Made by a program: the position numbers and the translations under genes. This document shows positions 55,129-64,000 of a DNA stretch of 64,000 bases, piece after piece. The notes beneath the pieces were generated by a model. It did no database searches. It saw nothing but the letters and a program-made list of their open reading frames with translations, and had not been told where the DNA came from. Origin of the DNA: Bacilli bacterium (GTDB lineage Bacteria; Bacillota; Bacilli; RF39; UBA660); contig JAFXSE010000005.1 in NCBI GenBank assembly GCA_017525855.1, positions 1 through 64,000 on the forward strand, given 5' to 3'. Numbering within the stretch: the first letter of the stretch is position 1; every line of letters starts with the position of its first letter.

Positions 55129-56602
55129 ATATTACAATAGCTATCATGTTGTTTGATCCTTTATTGACTACTTTAGATAGTGTTTGTTGAAGTTTAAATC
55201 TTATGTTATCTGGCATAAGATTTATTTTTGATTGTATACCTTCTTGCACAATATTATCTAAACTTCTACCAAATATTTCACTTTGCCAAATAGTTGTTGG
55301 ATCTTTTTTATAGTCTCTCATTAGATAATCAATAAATTCTTTTGTTTGATTTTCATTACCTATAATTGGTTCAAAAGTACTTTCAACGTCTACTTTAATC
55401 ATATGAATTGATGGTGCTATTGCTTTCATTTTTACTCCAAATCTAGGGCCTTGTTTTATTATTTCAGGTTTTTCTAATTTCATATCTTCAAGAGTTGGTA
55501 CAGCAACGCCGTAACCTGTTTGTTTAACCATTTTTAATGCATATTTAATATGATCATATTCTCTTTTTGCGGTAGAGAAGTCTTGAAATAATTTAAGTAG
55601 ATCAGCTTTATTTTGGACATCTATGTTAATGATTTCAGATAATGTTTTATTGTATAGTTTACTTGGTGCTGTCAAATTAATTGTTATTGTACCTGTTTTT
55701 GGATCTACATTTGAGATGTAAGCCTTTTCTATTTCTTCACAATCAGTAAAGCTATTAGTTATTTTTTCTATATCTCTTAATTTATCTACTTCTGTGATGC
55801 TTTCTTTGATTGCTTCTATATATTTCTTTTTTAAAGGGTTATTATAATCTAGAATAGTAATCCATTCAGGCATATTAACTTTTATTTCTAATACTGGGAA
55901 TTCATATAATGCTTCTCTTAATATTTTATACATATCAATTTCGGTCATATTATCTACATTCATTGGAATAACAGGGATGTTATGTTCCTCTTTTATTGAT
56001 TCAGCTAGTCTTTGTGTTTCTGGTAAAGTAGGGTGAGTTGTATTTAATACTACAATAAATGGTTTATTAATGCTTTTTAATTCGTTTATTACTCTGTTTT
56101 CAGCATCTAAATAATCTGATCTATTAAACTCTCCAATTGATCCATCTGTTGTTACTACAATGCCGATAGTTGAATGGTCTTTTATTACTTTTTCAGTTCC
56201 TATTTCAGCAGCTTCGATGAATGGTATTTCTTCATCATACCATGGTGTTTTAACCATTCTTGGACCATTTTCATCTTCTAATCCTTTAGCATTATTAATA
56301 ACATATCCTACGCAATCAATTAGTCTTATTTTACAGCTAAAGTCATCTATTTTAATTTTAGCTGCATTATTTGGAACAAATTTAGGCTCTGTTGTCATTA
56401 CCATTTTTCCTTGAGCAGATTGAGGAATTTCATCTAGGGCACGTTTTTTTTCATATTCATCTTCCATATTTGGAACAATTAGGGTTTCAACAACACGTTT
56501 AATAAAAGTACTTTTTCCTGTTCTAACTGCCCCAACTATTCCTAAATATATATCGCCACCTGATCTTTCGGCAATATTTTTTATAATTTCTAATTTTTCC
56601 AT
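55127..56602 (-). CDS. spoIVA: Stage IV sporulation protein A
   Basis: A 491-residue TRAFAC-class ATPase that polymerises on the forespore to form the coat basement layer. IVGAVRTGKSTFIKR is Walker A; IRLIDCVGYVI and IGIVVTTDGSIGEF follow; VEAxxxEP-like VDVESTFEPIIG and the C-terminal hydrophobic NNMIAIVI complete it. Full length for the family. AAAGGAG precedes the start. Its presence shows true endospore formation. Confidence 0.98.
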   Translation of the reverse strand: MEKLEIIKNIAERSGGDIYLGIVGAVRTGKSTFIKRVVETLIVPNMEDEYEKKRALDEIPQSAQGKMVMTTEPKFVPNNAAKIKIDDFSCKIRLIDCVGYVINNAKGLEDENGPRMVKTPWYDEEIPFIEAAEIGTEKVIKDHSTIGIVVTTDGSIGEFNRSDYLDAENRVINELKSINKPFIVVLNTTHPTLPETQRLAESIKEEHNIPVIPMNVDNMTEIDMYKILREALYEFPVLEIKVNMPEWITILDYNNPLKKKYIEAIKESITEVDKLRDIEKITNSFTDCEEIEKAYISNVDPKTGTITINLTAPSKLYNKTLSEIINIDVQNKADLLKLFQDFSTAKREYDHIKYALKMVKQTGYGVAVPTLEDMKLEKPEIIKQGPRFGVKMKAIAPSIHMIKVDVESTFEPIIGNENQTKEFIDYLMRDYKKDPTTIWQSEIFGRSLDNIVQEGIQSKINLMPDNIRFKLQQTLSKVVNKGSNNMIAIVI

Positions 56603-56680
56603 ATGGTCTCTCCTTTATTCAATTAAATATATGTAAAAGAAACAAAAAAAAGAACAATATATGTATAATTGTATTATAAA

Positions 56681-56706
56681 GCCTCTATAATTATAGAGGC
56701 TTTTTT
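56681..56706. terminator. Perfect 20-bp palindrome terminator
   Basis: GCCTCTATAATTATAGAGGC with A's on one side and T's on the other; it ends spoVIF and lies ahead of the spoIVA promoter region. Confidence 0.75.
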
Positions 56707-56944
56707 AAAACATTTTATCTATATTTTTTGGTATATTATCATTTACTATTGTATTTATTATTTTATCTTCTTGTTCTTTAGTTACTTTTTTACCTGTAAT
56801 AGTACTTAATTCATTAATTACTTCTTTTAGTGTTTTTTCATCTTTCATGTTTCCATTTTGTATTTTTTTAGCTAGTGACATAATAGTATTTTTATCTACA
56901 TTAGTTTTTTTTTCTACTTTGTTAAAAAAGTTATCTCCAAACAT
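56705..56944 (-). CDS. spoVIF: Stage VI sporulation protein F-like
   Basis: A 79-residue protein: MFGDNFFNKVEKKTNVDKNTI, KDEKTLKEVINELSTITGKKV and the ending NIPKNIDKMF match the SpoVIF family, which is needed for coat assembly under late mother-cell control. Its ribosome site lies in the 3' arm of a terminator-like hairpin. Confidence 0.9.
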   Translation of the reverse strand: MFGDNFFNKVEKKTNVDKNTIMSLAKKIQNGNMKDEKTLKEVINELSTITGKKVTKEQEDKIINTIVNDNIPKNIDKMF

Positions 56945-56949
56945 AAAAA

Positions 56950-56978
56950 CCTCCTAAAACAATATATGTTTTAAGAGG
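56950..56978 (-). promoter_or_regulatory. Hairpin that hides the spoVIF ribosome site
   Basis: On the minus strand CCTCTTAAAACA (56967-56978) pairs along 12 bp (one G-U) with TGTTTTAGGAGG (56950-56961), loop TATAT, and five T's lead straight into the ATG. The structure is both a terminator for the upstream operon and a sequestrator of AGGAGG. Confidence 0.7.
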
Positions 56979-56984
56979 CTTTTT

Positions 56985-57173
56985 TTAACTTTTTCTAGCT
57001 ATTATTTTTTCTAATTTCTCAATTTTTTTTGTTAATGATTCACATTGTATTCTAAATTGATCAAGTGTTATGGTCTTTCTAGTGTATCTTTCATTTAATA
57101 TTTCATAAGCTTTTTTTAAACCCTCTAATTCTTTTTCAGCTTGTTCTTTTGTTTTTCCAAAAATGAAAAACAT
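56985..57173 (-). CDS. Small coiled-coil protein downstream of der
   Basis: A 62-residue helical protein (MFFIFGKTKEQAEKELEGLK, ILNERYTRKTITLDQFRIQC). The later half resembles SHOCT-like short C-terminal helices (YTRKTITLDQFR). It starts right at the der stop codon and is co-transcribed. The start is 57173 or 57185. Confidence 0.6.
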   Translation of the reverse strand: MFFIFGKTKEQAEKELEGLKKAYEILNERYTRKTITLDQFRIQCESLTKKIEKLEKIIARKS

Positions 57174-57174
57174 A

Positions 57175-58482
57175 TTAATCATCATCCTTTCTATTTTTAA
57201 ATTGTATAGTGATTGGAGTACCAGTCAAATCGAAATTTTCTCTTAATTTATTTTCTAAATATCTTTCATATGAAAAGTGTACTAGTCCTTTATCATTTAC
57301 TCTAAAAGTAAATTTTGGAGGTTTAATACCAGTTTGATTAACAAAATATATTTTTAATCTTTTACCTTTATAGCTTGGTGGAATGTTTAATTGATAAGCA
57401 TCACTTATAACGTCATTTAAGATATTAGTTTTTATTTCTTTCTTTATATTTTCTCCAACTCTTACTATTTCTGGCATTAAAGTACTAATTCTTTTTTTTG
57501 TTAAGGCAGATAAAAATACGATAGGAGCATAAGTTGCAAATTGAAATTCTGCTTTCATTAGCTTAGTGAAATCATTTATAGTTGTATCTTTGATAGTATC
57601 CCATTTGTTAACTACAAATATTAATCCTTTACCTTTTTCAATGGCATATCCTGCAATGTGTTTATCGTGCTCTTTTATTCCTTCTTCAGCATTTATTACT
57701 ACTAAACATATGTCACTTCTATCAATAGCTCTCATTGAGCGGATTAAACTATATTTTTCAACGGATTCAAATATTTTTCCTTTTTTTCTCATACCAGCAG
57801 TATCAATTACTACATATTCTTCTTTATTATATTTAACAACTGAATCTATGGAATCACGTGTGGTTCCAGCAATATTACTTACGACTACTCTTTCTTCATT
57901 TAAAAGTGCATTCATTAAGCTACTTTTACCAACGTTTGGTCTGCCTATTATACAGAATTTTAATCTTTCATCAATATGATCTTCTTCATTTTTAGGGAAA
58001 TCCATGCATATATTTTCTAATAAGTCATGATAGCCAGTGTTATGGATAGCACTAATTGGTATATATGTATCAAATCCTAGTTCATAAAAATCATACATAT
58101 TTTCTTTTGCTTCTTTTACATCAATTTTGTTAATGGCAACAATTACTCGTTTATTTGTTCTTCTTAGTAGGTCTCTTACTACAAAATCATTTTTTGTAAG
58201 GCCTTCTTTACCATCTACAACAAATACAATTACATCTGCTTCTTCAATGGCTATTTCAGCTTGAATTTTTATTTCTTCATTGAATACTTGTTTATCAATA
58301 TCAATACCACCAGTATCTATTAAGTTAAATTTATATTTTTCATATGTTACTTCTTCATAAATACGGTCTCTTGTTATTCCTGGAGTATTTTCAATAATAG
58401 ATATTTTCTTTCCGGCTATTTTGTTAAATAATGTACTTTTTCCAACATTAGGCCTTCCGATTAAGGCAACAGTATGTTTCAT
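57175..58482 (-). CDS. der: Ribosome biogenesis GTPase Der (EngA)
   Basis: A 435-residue tandem GTPase. The first domain has GRPNVGKSTLFN and DTGGID; the second GRPNVGKSSLMN, DTAGMRKKG and NKWD; a C-terminal KH-like domain follows. It matures 50S subunits. AGGAGGGG precedes the start. Confidence 0.98.
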   Translation of the reverse strand: MKHTVALIGRPNVGKSTLFNKIAGKKISIIENTPGITRDRIYEEVTYEKYKFNLIDTGGIDIDKQVFNEEIKIQAEIAIEEADVIVFVVDGKEGLTKNDFVVRDLLRRTNKRVIVAINKIDVKEAKENMYDFYELGFDTYIPISAIHNTGYHDLLENICMDFPKNEEDHIDERLKFCIIGRPNVGKSSLMNALLNEERVVVSNIAGTTRDSIDSVVKYNKEEYVVIDTAGMRKKGKIFESVEKYSLIRSMRAIDRSDICLVVINAEEGIKEHDKHIAGYAIEKGKGLIFVVNKWDTIKDTTINDFTKLMKAEFQFATYAPIVFLSALTKKRISTLMPEIVRVGENIKKEIKTNILNDVISDAYQLNIPPSYKGKRLKIYFVNQTGIKPPKFTFRVNDKGLVHFSYERYLENKLRENFDLTGTPITIQFKNRKDDD

Positions 58483-58661
58483 AGCATCCCCTCCTGCTGA
58501 TGTAATATTATATCACATATTCTAGTAAAATTGTAACAAAATTAATGTTTTTGTACAATCCGTTAAATCTATTTATAGACATAATATGACATTTTAAATA
58601 AGATAAAAAGTATACACACTTATATTTAGATGTTATAATTTAATTATATGAGGAGGACGTT

Positions 58662-59345
58662 ATGGAAAATAATAAAAAAATAGAATGGTATGATAATCCT
58701 AATATTCTTACAAATGTTATTTTAGTTTTAGCAATCATTATAATTATTATTTCACAATCTATGGCAGTTAATAGTGATGTTAGTGGTATTTTAATGCTTA
58801 GAAATTTGTTTAATCATAATTTTACTTATATAGCCGCAATCATATATTTTGCATTACTTAAAACTAAAATAGGTAGAAGAAATTTTAATTTGATTAATGC
58901 CTTATATATATGTTTGTATATTTTAAATACTGTTGCTAGTGTGTTTACTATATTTCAGTCTTTTAACTTATCTTCAATTATAGGATTTTTATTAAATTTA
59001 TTAATAGTATGTTATATGTCATATACATTTTTAAGAGATACAAGAGTATGGATTGATTTTAATTTGGATAAGCTTCCTTTTGATGAAGTAAAAAATGATT
59101 GGTATTATTATACAGTATGTGTAATGAGTTTAATTTTACTTTTAATTAATTTAATAAATATAAATGGATTTAATGGTATCGTTACTACTTTATTTGATAC
59201 AGTTTATATTATTTTATTTGGGCGATATATTTATTTGTATAAGAGTTATAATGATAATAAAAGAATAAAACTCTTACAAGAAAAGAGTGATAAAGCTAAT
59301 AAATCAGATAATGATAAAAAATCTAAAAAAAAGGATGATAAATAA
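58662..59345 (+). CDS. Integral membrane protein, unknown
   Basis: A 227-residue protein with about six membrane helices and a Lys/Asp/Ser-rich cytoplasmic tail (residues 200-227). GAGGAGG precedes the start. The stop overlaps the next ATG by one base. Family not recognised. Confidence 0.65.
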   Translation: MENNKKIEWYDNPNILTNVILVLAIIIIIISQSMAVNSDVSGILMLRNLFNHNFTYIAAIIYFALLKTKIGRRNFNLINALYICLYILNTVASVFTIFQSFNLSSIIGFLLNLLIVCYMSYTFLRDTRVWIDFNLDKLPFDEVKNDWYYYTVCVMSLILLLINLININGFNGIVTTLFDTVYIILFGRYIYLYKSYNDNKRIKLLQEKSDKANKSDNDKKSKKKDDK

Positions 59346-59683
59346 TGGATAAGAATATATTTGAACAAATAAATGAAGAGAAACAAGAAATGCCAAAAAT
59401 AGATAAAACTATTAAAGAGGTTACAAAATATAAATATAATTTTTATCAAAAGATGGCTATTATTACAATGCTTGTTTGTTTTGTAGTAGGAATTATTTTA
59501 GGAAACTTATTTCCATCTTGTGTTTCTGGTGGATTGTATAGTCCAACTTGTACACATACTGAATATAATGTTTCACTTACACTTTTGTTTTGGTTTGCAT
59601 CATTTCTATTTTGTATGATGATATATTCCGTTGGTCATATTATAAGTATTTTAGAAAGAATTGAAAAAAACGTTATAAAATAG
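59345..59683 (+). CDS. Small membrane protein, unknown
   Basis: A 112-residue protein with two membrane helices (about 36-58 and 78-100) and a short loop with three Cys between them (PSCVSGGLYSPTCTH). Coupled to the preceding membrane protein gene. Function unknown. Confidence 0.6.
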   Translation: MDKNIFEQINEEKQEMPKIDKTIKEVTKYKYNFYQKMAIITMLVCFVVGIILGNLFPSCVSGGLYSPTCTHTEYNVSLTLLFWFASFLFCMMIYSVGHIISILERIEKNVIK

Positions 59684-59795
59684 TAAAAATCCTGTAAAAA
59701 TATATGATTTTTGTTGTAATTTAAAATTAGATGTGATAAGTTATATATGTAAGCATGGTATGCTTAATAAAAATTTGAGGGAGGTAAATATTACT

Positions 59796-60071
59796 ATGAA
59801 AAAAGTTGAATTAGTAGAAGGCGTTGCTGCTAAAGCAGGATTAACTAAAGCTGATGCTACTCGTGCTACTGAAGCTGTATTTGAAGTTATTACAGGAGCT
59901 TTAGTAAAAGGTGATAAAGTACCAGTAGTTGGTTTCGGAACTTTTGGTGTATCTAAAAGAGCTGCACGTGAAGGACATAATCCAAGAACTGGAGAAAAAG
60001 TTAGAATTCCTGCACGTAAAGCACCAGTTTTCAAAGCTGGAAGTGCTTTAAAAGAAGCCGTTAACAAATAA
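59796..60071 (+). CDS. hup: HU-type DNA-binding protein
   Basis: A 91-residue histone-like protein. KVELVEGVAAKAGLTKADA is the N-terminal helix pair; GFGTFGVSKRAAREGHNPRTG is the beta arm with the conserved NPRTG; VFKAGSALKEAV ends it. Start at 59796 after GGGAGG; the longer frame is not a start. Strong terminator follows. Confidence 0.98.
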   Translation: MKKVELVEGVAAKAGLTKADATRATEAVFEVITGALVKGDKVPVVGFGTFGVSKRAAREGHNPRTGEKVRIPARKAPVFKAGSALKEAVNK

Positions 60072-60092
60072 GAATAGTAATACTTATTTTTT

Positions 60093-60124
60093 GCAATCTA
60101 GAATACTTCTAGGTTGCTTTTTTT
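60093..60124 (+). terminator. Intrinsic terminator after HU
   Basis: GCAATCTAGAA/TTCTAGGTTGC stem, loop TAC, T run. Confidence 0.9.
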
Positions 60125-60226
60125 GTTAAGTATTTTAAGCTAAAAATGTTATATAATGTGTAAAGGGGATTAACTTCATTTTTAAAGTTAGTCTTTTTTG
60201 TTGTATAATTATATTGGGTGTTACTT

Positions 60227-60586
60227 ATGAAAAAGTTTCTTAAAGGGTTTAAATATGCCTTTTGTGGAATAGTTTATGCGATTAAAAATGGGGTTAATAT
60301 GAAAGTACATTTACTTGCTGTTTTACTTGTTAGTATTTGTGGTTTTATATTTGATATTGGTACTAATTATTTTATTGTTTGTATTATTTTATTTGGTATT
60401 GTGCTTTCTGCTGAGTGTTTTAATACTTCTATTGAAATACTTAATAATATGGTTGTTCGTATGAACAAGGAAGAACGCTATATTGCTGCTGGACATTCAA
60501 AAGATGTTGCAGCTGGAGGAGTATTAATACTTGCTATTAGTGCAGCTATTTGTGGAGTAATTATTTTTATACAAAAAATATTTTAG
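60227..60586 (+). CDS. dgkA: Undecaprenol/diacylglycerol kinase
   Basis: A 119-residue membrane kinase with three helices. The catalytic ECFNTSIEILNNM and KDVAAGGVLI motifs are present. In Firmicutes this family phosphorylates undecaprenol. It starts the dgkA-cca pair; cca begins 9 bases later. Confidence 0.93.
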   Translation: MKKFLKGFKYAFCGIVYAIKNGVNMKVHLLAVLLVSICGFIFDIGTNYFIVCIILFGIVLSAECFNTSIEILNNMVVRMNKEERYIAAGHSKDVAAGGVLILAISAAICGVIIFIQKIF

Positions 60587-60595
60587 GAGGGTATA

Positions 60596-61699
60596 ATGTT
60601 AGATATAGCATTAAAAGTTATAGAAAAAATAGAAGAGCATGGTTTTAAAGCTTATATTGTCGGTGGTTTTGTAAGAGATCATATTTTGGGAATTGAATCT
60701 AATGATGTTGATATATGTACGAATGCTAAACCTAAAGAATTAGTTAAAATATTTGAAGGTGCTGTTCTGCCTAGAGAAGATTATGGCTCTGTAAAAATAT
60801 CTTCAAATAAATGTAGTTTTGAAATTACTACTTTTAGAACTGAAATTGATTATTTGGATTATAGGCATCCTGAAGAGATAGAATATGTTAATGACTTACG
60901 AGAAGATCTTAATAGGCGTGATTTTACTATTAATACTATTTGTATGGATAAAGAAGGAAATATTGTTGATAAACTTGGCGGAATGGAAGATTTAAAGAAT
61001 AAAATTATTAAAACAGTTGGAAATAGTTATGATAGATTTCATGAAGATGCTTTAAGAATTTTAAGAGCAGTTAGATTTGCTACTAAGTTAGGTTTTAAAT
61101 TAGATGAAGAAGTGGTACAAGGTATTAAAGAAAATAAGGAATTACTTAGAAATATTTCTTATGAAAGACGAAAAGAAGAGCTTGATAAAATATTTACTTG
61201 TAGTAATGCTAGTGTTGGTATTAAGTTATTAATTGATTTGGGATTAGATGATGTGTTGGAGCTTGATAATCTAAAGGATATAAAAGTAACTGAGTCATTA
61301 ATAGGAATTTGGAGTATTCTTAATGTTAAAGAAGGAACTTATACTTTTACTAATAATGAGAAGGAACTTATTAAGGGAGTTAAAAAAGCATTGGATTGTG
61401 ATATATTAGATCCATATAATTTATATATTAATGGATTGTATGCTAGTAGTACAGCTGGAATACTTAAAGGTATATCTAGAGAAGATGTTTCTAAAGCATA
61501 TGAAAACTTAGTTATTCATTCTAGAAAAGAGCTTGATGTTACTAGTAACGAAATAATTAATGTTCTTAATATATATCCTGGACCATTTATGAGTCAAATA
61601 TATGAAAGTTTAGAGAAGTCTGTTTTATATAAAAAAATAGATAATTCAAAAGAACAGTTGTTAAACTATTGTGTAGAAAATTTTTCTAGTTATATTTAA
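60596..61699 (+). CDS. cca: CCA-adding tRNA nucleotidyltransferase
   Basis: A 367-residue class II enzyme. YIVGGFVRDHILGIESNDVDI carries the catalytic DxD; RRDFTINTICMD and FHEDALRILRAVRFATKLGF follow. It builds or repairs tRNA 3' CCA. The C-terminal region is short compared with B. subtilis Cca and no HD domain is seen. GGAGGG precedes the start. Confidence 0.94.
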   Translation: MLDIALKVIEKIEEHGFKAYIVGGFVRDHILGIESNDVDICTNAKPKELVKIFEGAVLPREDYGSVKISSNKCSFEITTFRTEIDYLDYRHPEEIEYVNDLREDLNRRDFTINTICMDKEGNIVDKLGGMEDLKNKIIKTVGNSYDRFHEDALRILRAVRFATKLGFKLDEEVVQGIKENKELLRNISYERRKEELDKIFTCSNASVGIKLLIDLGLDDVLELDNLKDIKVTESLIGIWSILNVKEGTYTFTNNEKELIKGVKKALDCDILDPYNLYINGLYASSTAGILKGISREDVSKAYENLVIHSRKELDVTSNEIINVLNIYPGPFMSQIYESLEKSVLYKKIDNSKEQLLNYCVENFSSYI

Positions 61700-61736
61700 G
61701 AAAAAAAGTTATAATATATAAACAAAGGAGGTACAT

Positions 61737-62402
61737 ATGGATAAAAAAATTATTGAACTATATAAATGTGGTAATTTAACTATTCCTTTATATTTATTAA
61801 AGAATAGAGATAAATTTAAATTGAAATTTGATGAATTTATATTTCTTATGTACTTGTATAATATTGGTGATAAAAGTTTATTTGATCCTGGTAAAATAGT
61901 TGAAGATTTAGGTTTATCATTGAAGGAAGTTATGAATTATATTTCTATACTTACTGAGAAAAGGCTTATTTCAGTTGATGTTTCTCGTAGTGATAAAGAT
62001 ATTTTAGAAGATAGAATAGATTTAAGTAATTTCTATGGTAAAGTATCTTTGATAATGGTTGAAGATATTAACTCTTCAAAAGAAGAATTTGACAGTAGTG
62101 TTTTTACTTTTATAGAGAAAGAATTTGGTAGGACGTTAAGTCCTATGGAAGTTGAAATAATCAAATCTTGGCTAGAGAATGGTAGTGGTGAGGAATTAGT
62201 AAGAGAAGCTGTTAAAGAGGCTGTTTTTAATGGAGTTAGTAATTTAAGATATATTGATAAAATTTTATATGAATGGCAAAAAAAAGGTATTAAAAATAAG
62301 GAAGACGTAGAAAAAAATAGAGAAATTCATAGAAAAAAGGAAAGAGAAGAACCTCAAGAAGAGATTTTTGATTATAATTGGTTTGAAGATGATGATGAAT
62401 AG
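61737..62402 (+). CDS. dnaD: DnaD-like replication initiation protein
   Basis: A 221-residue protein with an N-terminal winged-helix domain (FKLKFDEFIFLMYLYNIG) and a C-terminal DnaD domain (EFGRTLSPMEVEIIKSWLENG, YIDKILYEWQKKGI). It helps load the helicase. AAAGGAGG precedes the start; nth overlaps its end. Confidence 0.95.
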   Translation: MDKKIIELYKCGNLTIPLYLLKNRDKFKLKFDEFIFLMYLYNIGDKSLFDPGKIVEDLGLSLKEVMNYISILTEKRLISVDVSRSDKDILEDRIDLSNFYGKVSLIMVEDINSSKEEFDSSVFTFIEKEFGRTLSPMEVEIIKSWLENGSGEELVREAVKEAVFNGVSNLRYIDKILYEWQKKGIKNKEDVEKNREIHRKKEREEPQEEIFDYNWFEDDDE

Positions 62403-63018
62403 TATTTTAGAAATATCTAAAGGGTTAGATACTGTTATACCTAATGCTAGGTGTGAACTTAATTATAACTGTGATTATGAACTTTTGATTGCTATTGTTT
62501 TAAGTGCTCAAACTACTGATAAAAGGGTTAATCAAGTAACAAGTGTATTATTTAATAAATATAGTGATTTAAGTGCTTTAAAAGATGCTGAAATAGGTGA
62601 TTTAGAGAATATACTTAGACCATTAGGTTCTTATAGAAAAAAAGCTCAATATGTGTCTTTAATCGCTAAGATATTGGTAGATAGTTATGATTGCAAGGTT
62701 CCTAAAGAAAGAAGAATTCTTGAGAAGATGCCTGGAGTTGGTAGAAAGACAGTTAGTGTTTTTTTAAGTGAGTTTTATGATTATCCGGAATTTGCTGTTG
62801 ATACGCATGTAACTAGAGTTTCTAAACGACTTGGATTAGAAAAAGAAAATGATGATGTTATAAAAATAGAAGAGAAGCTTAAAAGGAAGTTTAAACGAGA
62901 AGAGTGGTCTAAAAGGCATAAACAGATGGTTCTTTTTGGAAGGTATTATTGTAAAGCTATAAATCCTATGTGTAGTGATTGTATATTTTTTAATATATGT
63001 AAAAAAAATAAGGTTTAA
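62395..63018 (+). CDS. nth: Endonuclease III
   Basis: A 207-residue DNA glycosylase/AP lyase. The HhH motif LEKMPGVGRKTVSVFLSEF contains the catalytic Lys; AVDTHVTRVSKRLGL contains the catalytic Asp; four cysteines (Cx6Cx2Cx5C) at the end bind a 4Fe-4S cluster. It overlaps dnaD by 8 bases; in-frame ATGs at 62389 and 62392 are equally possible starts. Confidence 0.96.
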   Translation: MNSILEISKGLDTVIPNARCELNYNCDYELLIAIVLSAQTTDKRVNQVTSVLFNKYSDLSALKDAEIGDLENILRPLGSYRKKAQYVSLIAKILVDSYDCKVPKERRILEKMPGVGRKTVSVFLSEFYDYPEFAVDTHVTRVSKRLGLEKENDDVIKIEEKLKRKFKREEWSKRHKQMVLFGRYYCKAINPMCSDCIFFNICKKNKV

Positions 63019-63036
63019 TTAAACCTTATTTTTTAT
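63007..63036. terminator. Bidirectional terminator between convergent genes
   Basis: AATAAGGTTT/AAACCTTATT with A and T flanks; it overlaps the nth stop. Confidence 0.85.
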
Positions 63037-64000
63037 TGCGTTTTTACTGGGTATGTAACAGTAATTGTTGTATTATTACTTATAGTACCTGGAATACTGG
63101 TACCTGGAATATTAGTACTAATAGTTCTTCCTGTTGTTGTACATGTTGCTGGTATTTTGGTTGATTCTGGTATATCGGTTGCTTTTAAGTAATAACTATC
63201 AGATGTAGTTGATACTTCTTTTTGTGATTGTTCAATTAGTGTTGTTCCACAATAATACTTAATAGTATATTTTATTGTGTTTTTATTGTTGGTTTCTTGA
63301 TTTGATGATTCTTGTTTGTTTTCTTCTTTTTGTTTTTCTTCTTCTTTTAATGTATATGTTGCAGCTTGACTAGTTAGACCGCTATAGCTTTTATATGTTG
63401 CTACTACTTTATAAGTTCCATATGGGTTAGCTAATTGTTTTGTAAATGATGTTGATTCTGTGAATCCTAATAATGTATTACCAAAGTATACATTATATCC
63501 AAAAGTTCCATATTCACTGTATGGATTTTCAACTGCTTTCCAAGATAGGGTAACAGTTCCATTTTCATATGTCGCTTTTAAGTTTCCTGGTGTATTTAAT
63601 TTATCGTCTTTTGTTGATGCAGTTGGTTGTGCATTTTTCTTGAAGTATTCATATACTACATTTCCACTATAGCCTGAAGGTGCAATTTTTGCTGGGTTGC
63701 TACCACTAATAATTGGAAGTTTTACAACGCTGTCAGGCATTCTAAATTCTTCTCTGTTATCTTCTATAGCTGCATTTACTAATCTTCTATATAATTTATC
63801 TTTTTCAACAGATGCAGGCACGTTTCTCATGCAATATTCACTGCTGATTTCGTTATATCCATACCACATGGCAAGTACTGTTTTAGTAGAGAATCCAACT
63901 GCCCATGAATCACGAATTGCATCTCCTGGTAAGCCTCTTGATTGAACAGTTGCGTCGTCATAGTTTGTAGTACCAGTTTTTACAGCGTAATTAACAATTT
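63033..64000 (-). CDS. Class A penicillin-binding protein, C-terminal part (partial)
   Basis: The frame is open to the right edge of the window and covers about 322 residues. It includes the transpeptidase KTGTTN motif and SWAVGFSTKTVLAMWYGYN, followed by a fibronectin type III domain (about 100 residues, TPGNLKATYENGTVTLSWKA), an acidic Glu/Lys/Gln linker and a Thr-rich beta domain that ends VTYPVKTQ. This is the C-terminal end of a PBP1-type transglycosylase/transpeptidase with extra extracellular modules. The N-terminal part lies outside. Confidence 0.93.
   Translation of the reverse strand, partial: IVNYAVKTGTTNYDDATVQSRGLPGDAIRDSWAVGFSTKTVLAMWYGYNEISSEYCMRNVPASVEKDKLYRRLVNAAIEDNREEFRMPDSVVKLPIISGSNPAKIAPSGYSGNVVYEYFKKNAQPTASTKDDKLNTPGNLKATYENGTVTLSWKAVENPYSEYGTFGYNVYFGNTLLGFTESTSFTKQLANPYGTYKVVATYKSYSGLTSQAATYTLKEEEKQKEENKQESSNQETNNKNTIKYTIKYYCGTTLIEQSQKEVSTTSDSYYLKATDIPESTKIPATCTTTGRTISTNIPGTSIPGTISNNTTITVTYPVKTQ

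Noticed and set aside
57566..57979. 137-codon plus-strand frame inside der
   Set aside because: Antisense shadow of der.
59741..60067. 108-codon minus-strand frame across the HU gene
   Set aside because: Mirror frame of HU with no ribosome site or known domain.

Overview
The window is AT-rich, uses the standard code (TGA is a stop, Trp is TGG) and carries genes typical of a spore-forming Firmicute. Sporulation genes include spoIVA, spoVIF, cse60, an alpha/beta-type SASP, a SleC-like cortex-lytic enzyme, a SpoIID-type protein and a CotH-like remnant. Bacilli-type genes include ezrA, two FemAB-type ligases, T-box-controlled leuS and tyrS, and a reduced type VII secretion locus. The combination fits a low-GC Bacilli lineage, perhaps an uncultured gut group related to the Mollicutes; that placement is inference. 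No rRNA, tRNA or CRISPR array was seen.

Layout. 1-1.6 kb: an IS110-family transposon with a candidate bridge RNA. 1.7-7.2 kb: an accessory stretch with small membrane proteins, a decayed CotH-like gene, a TetR/DUF998 cassette flanked by an 18-bp direct repeat, a probable small structured RNA, a transglutaminase-like protein and a ZIP metal transporter. 7.2-12.6 kb: an operon of EssC, a YukD-like protein and two tiny helical proteins. 12.6-17.9 kb: a divergent SpoIID-like protein, a Zn-dependent phospholipase C-like protein, an Abi_2/HEPN protein in an operon with HtrA, and a DUF368/PopT lipid-phosphate transporter.

17.97-24.36 kb is the most striking part. A LysM-bearing N-acetylmuramoyl-L-alanine amidase gene is split inside its first zinc-ligand motif (GHG) by a 5,112-bp element. 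The element carries a TasA/camelysin-like protein, a SipW-type signal peptidase, a DUF5305-like protein and a large serine recombinase. Recombining the shared CATGG at its two ends would restore a perfect 423-codon amidase reading frame. The gene sits directly upstream of a multi-LysM protein and a SleC-like cortex-lytic enzyme. The arrangement is reminiscent of the skin element in sigK: a recombinase-excised intervening sequence in a probable sporulation gene, with a matrix/biofilm-type module as cargo.

27-64 kb is mostly housekeeping. It holds DUF3592 and VanY proteins, a GH31 alpha-glucosidase, T-box-leuS, cse60, a SpoVB/MurJ-like flippase, two FemX ligases, trmB, envelope proteins, T-box-tyrS, rpsD with a leader, ezrA, thiI, a SASP gene, ackA, nrnA, engB, spoIVA, spoVIF, der, HU, dgkA, cca, dnaD, nth and the 3' part of a class A PBP gene running off the right edge.
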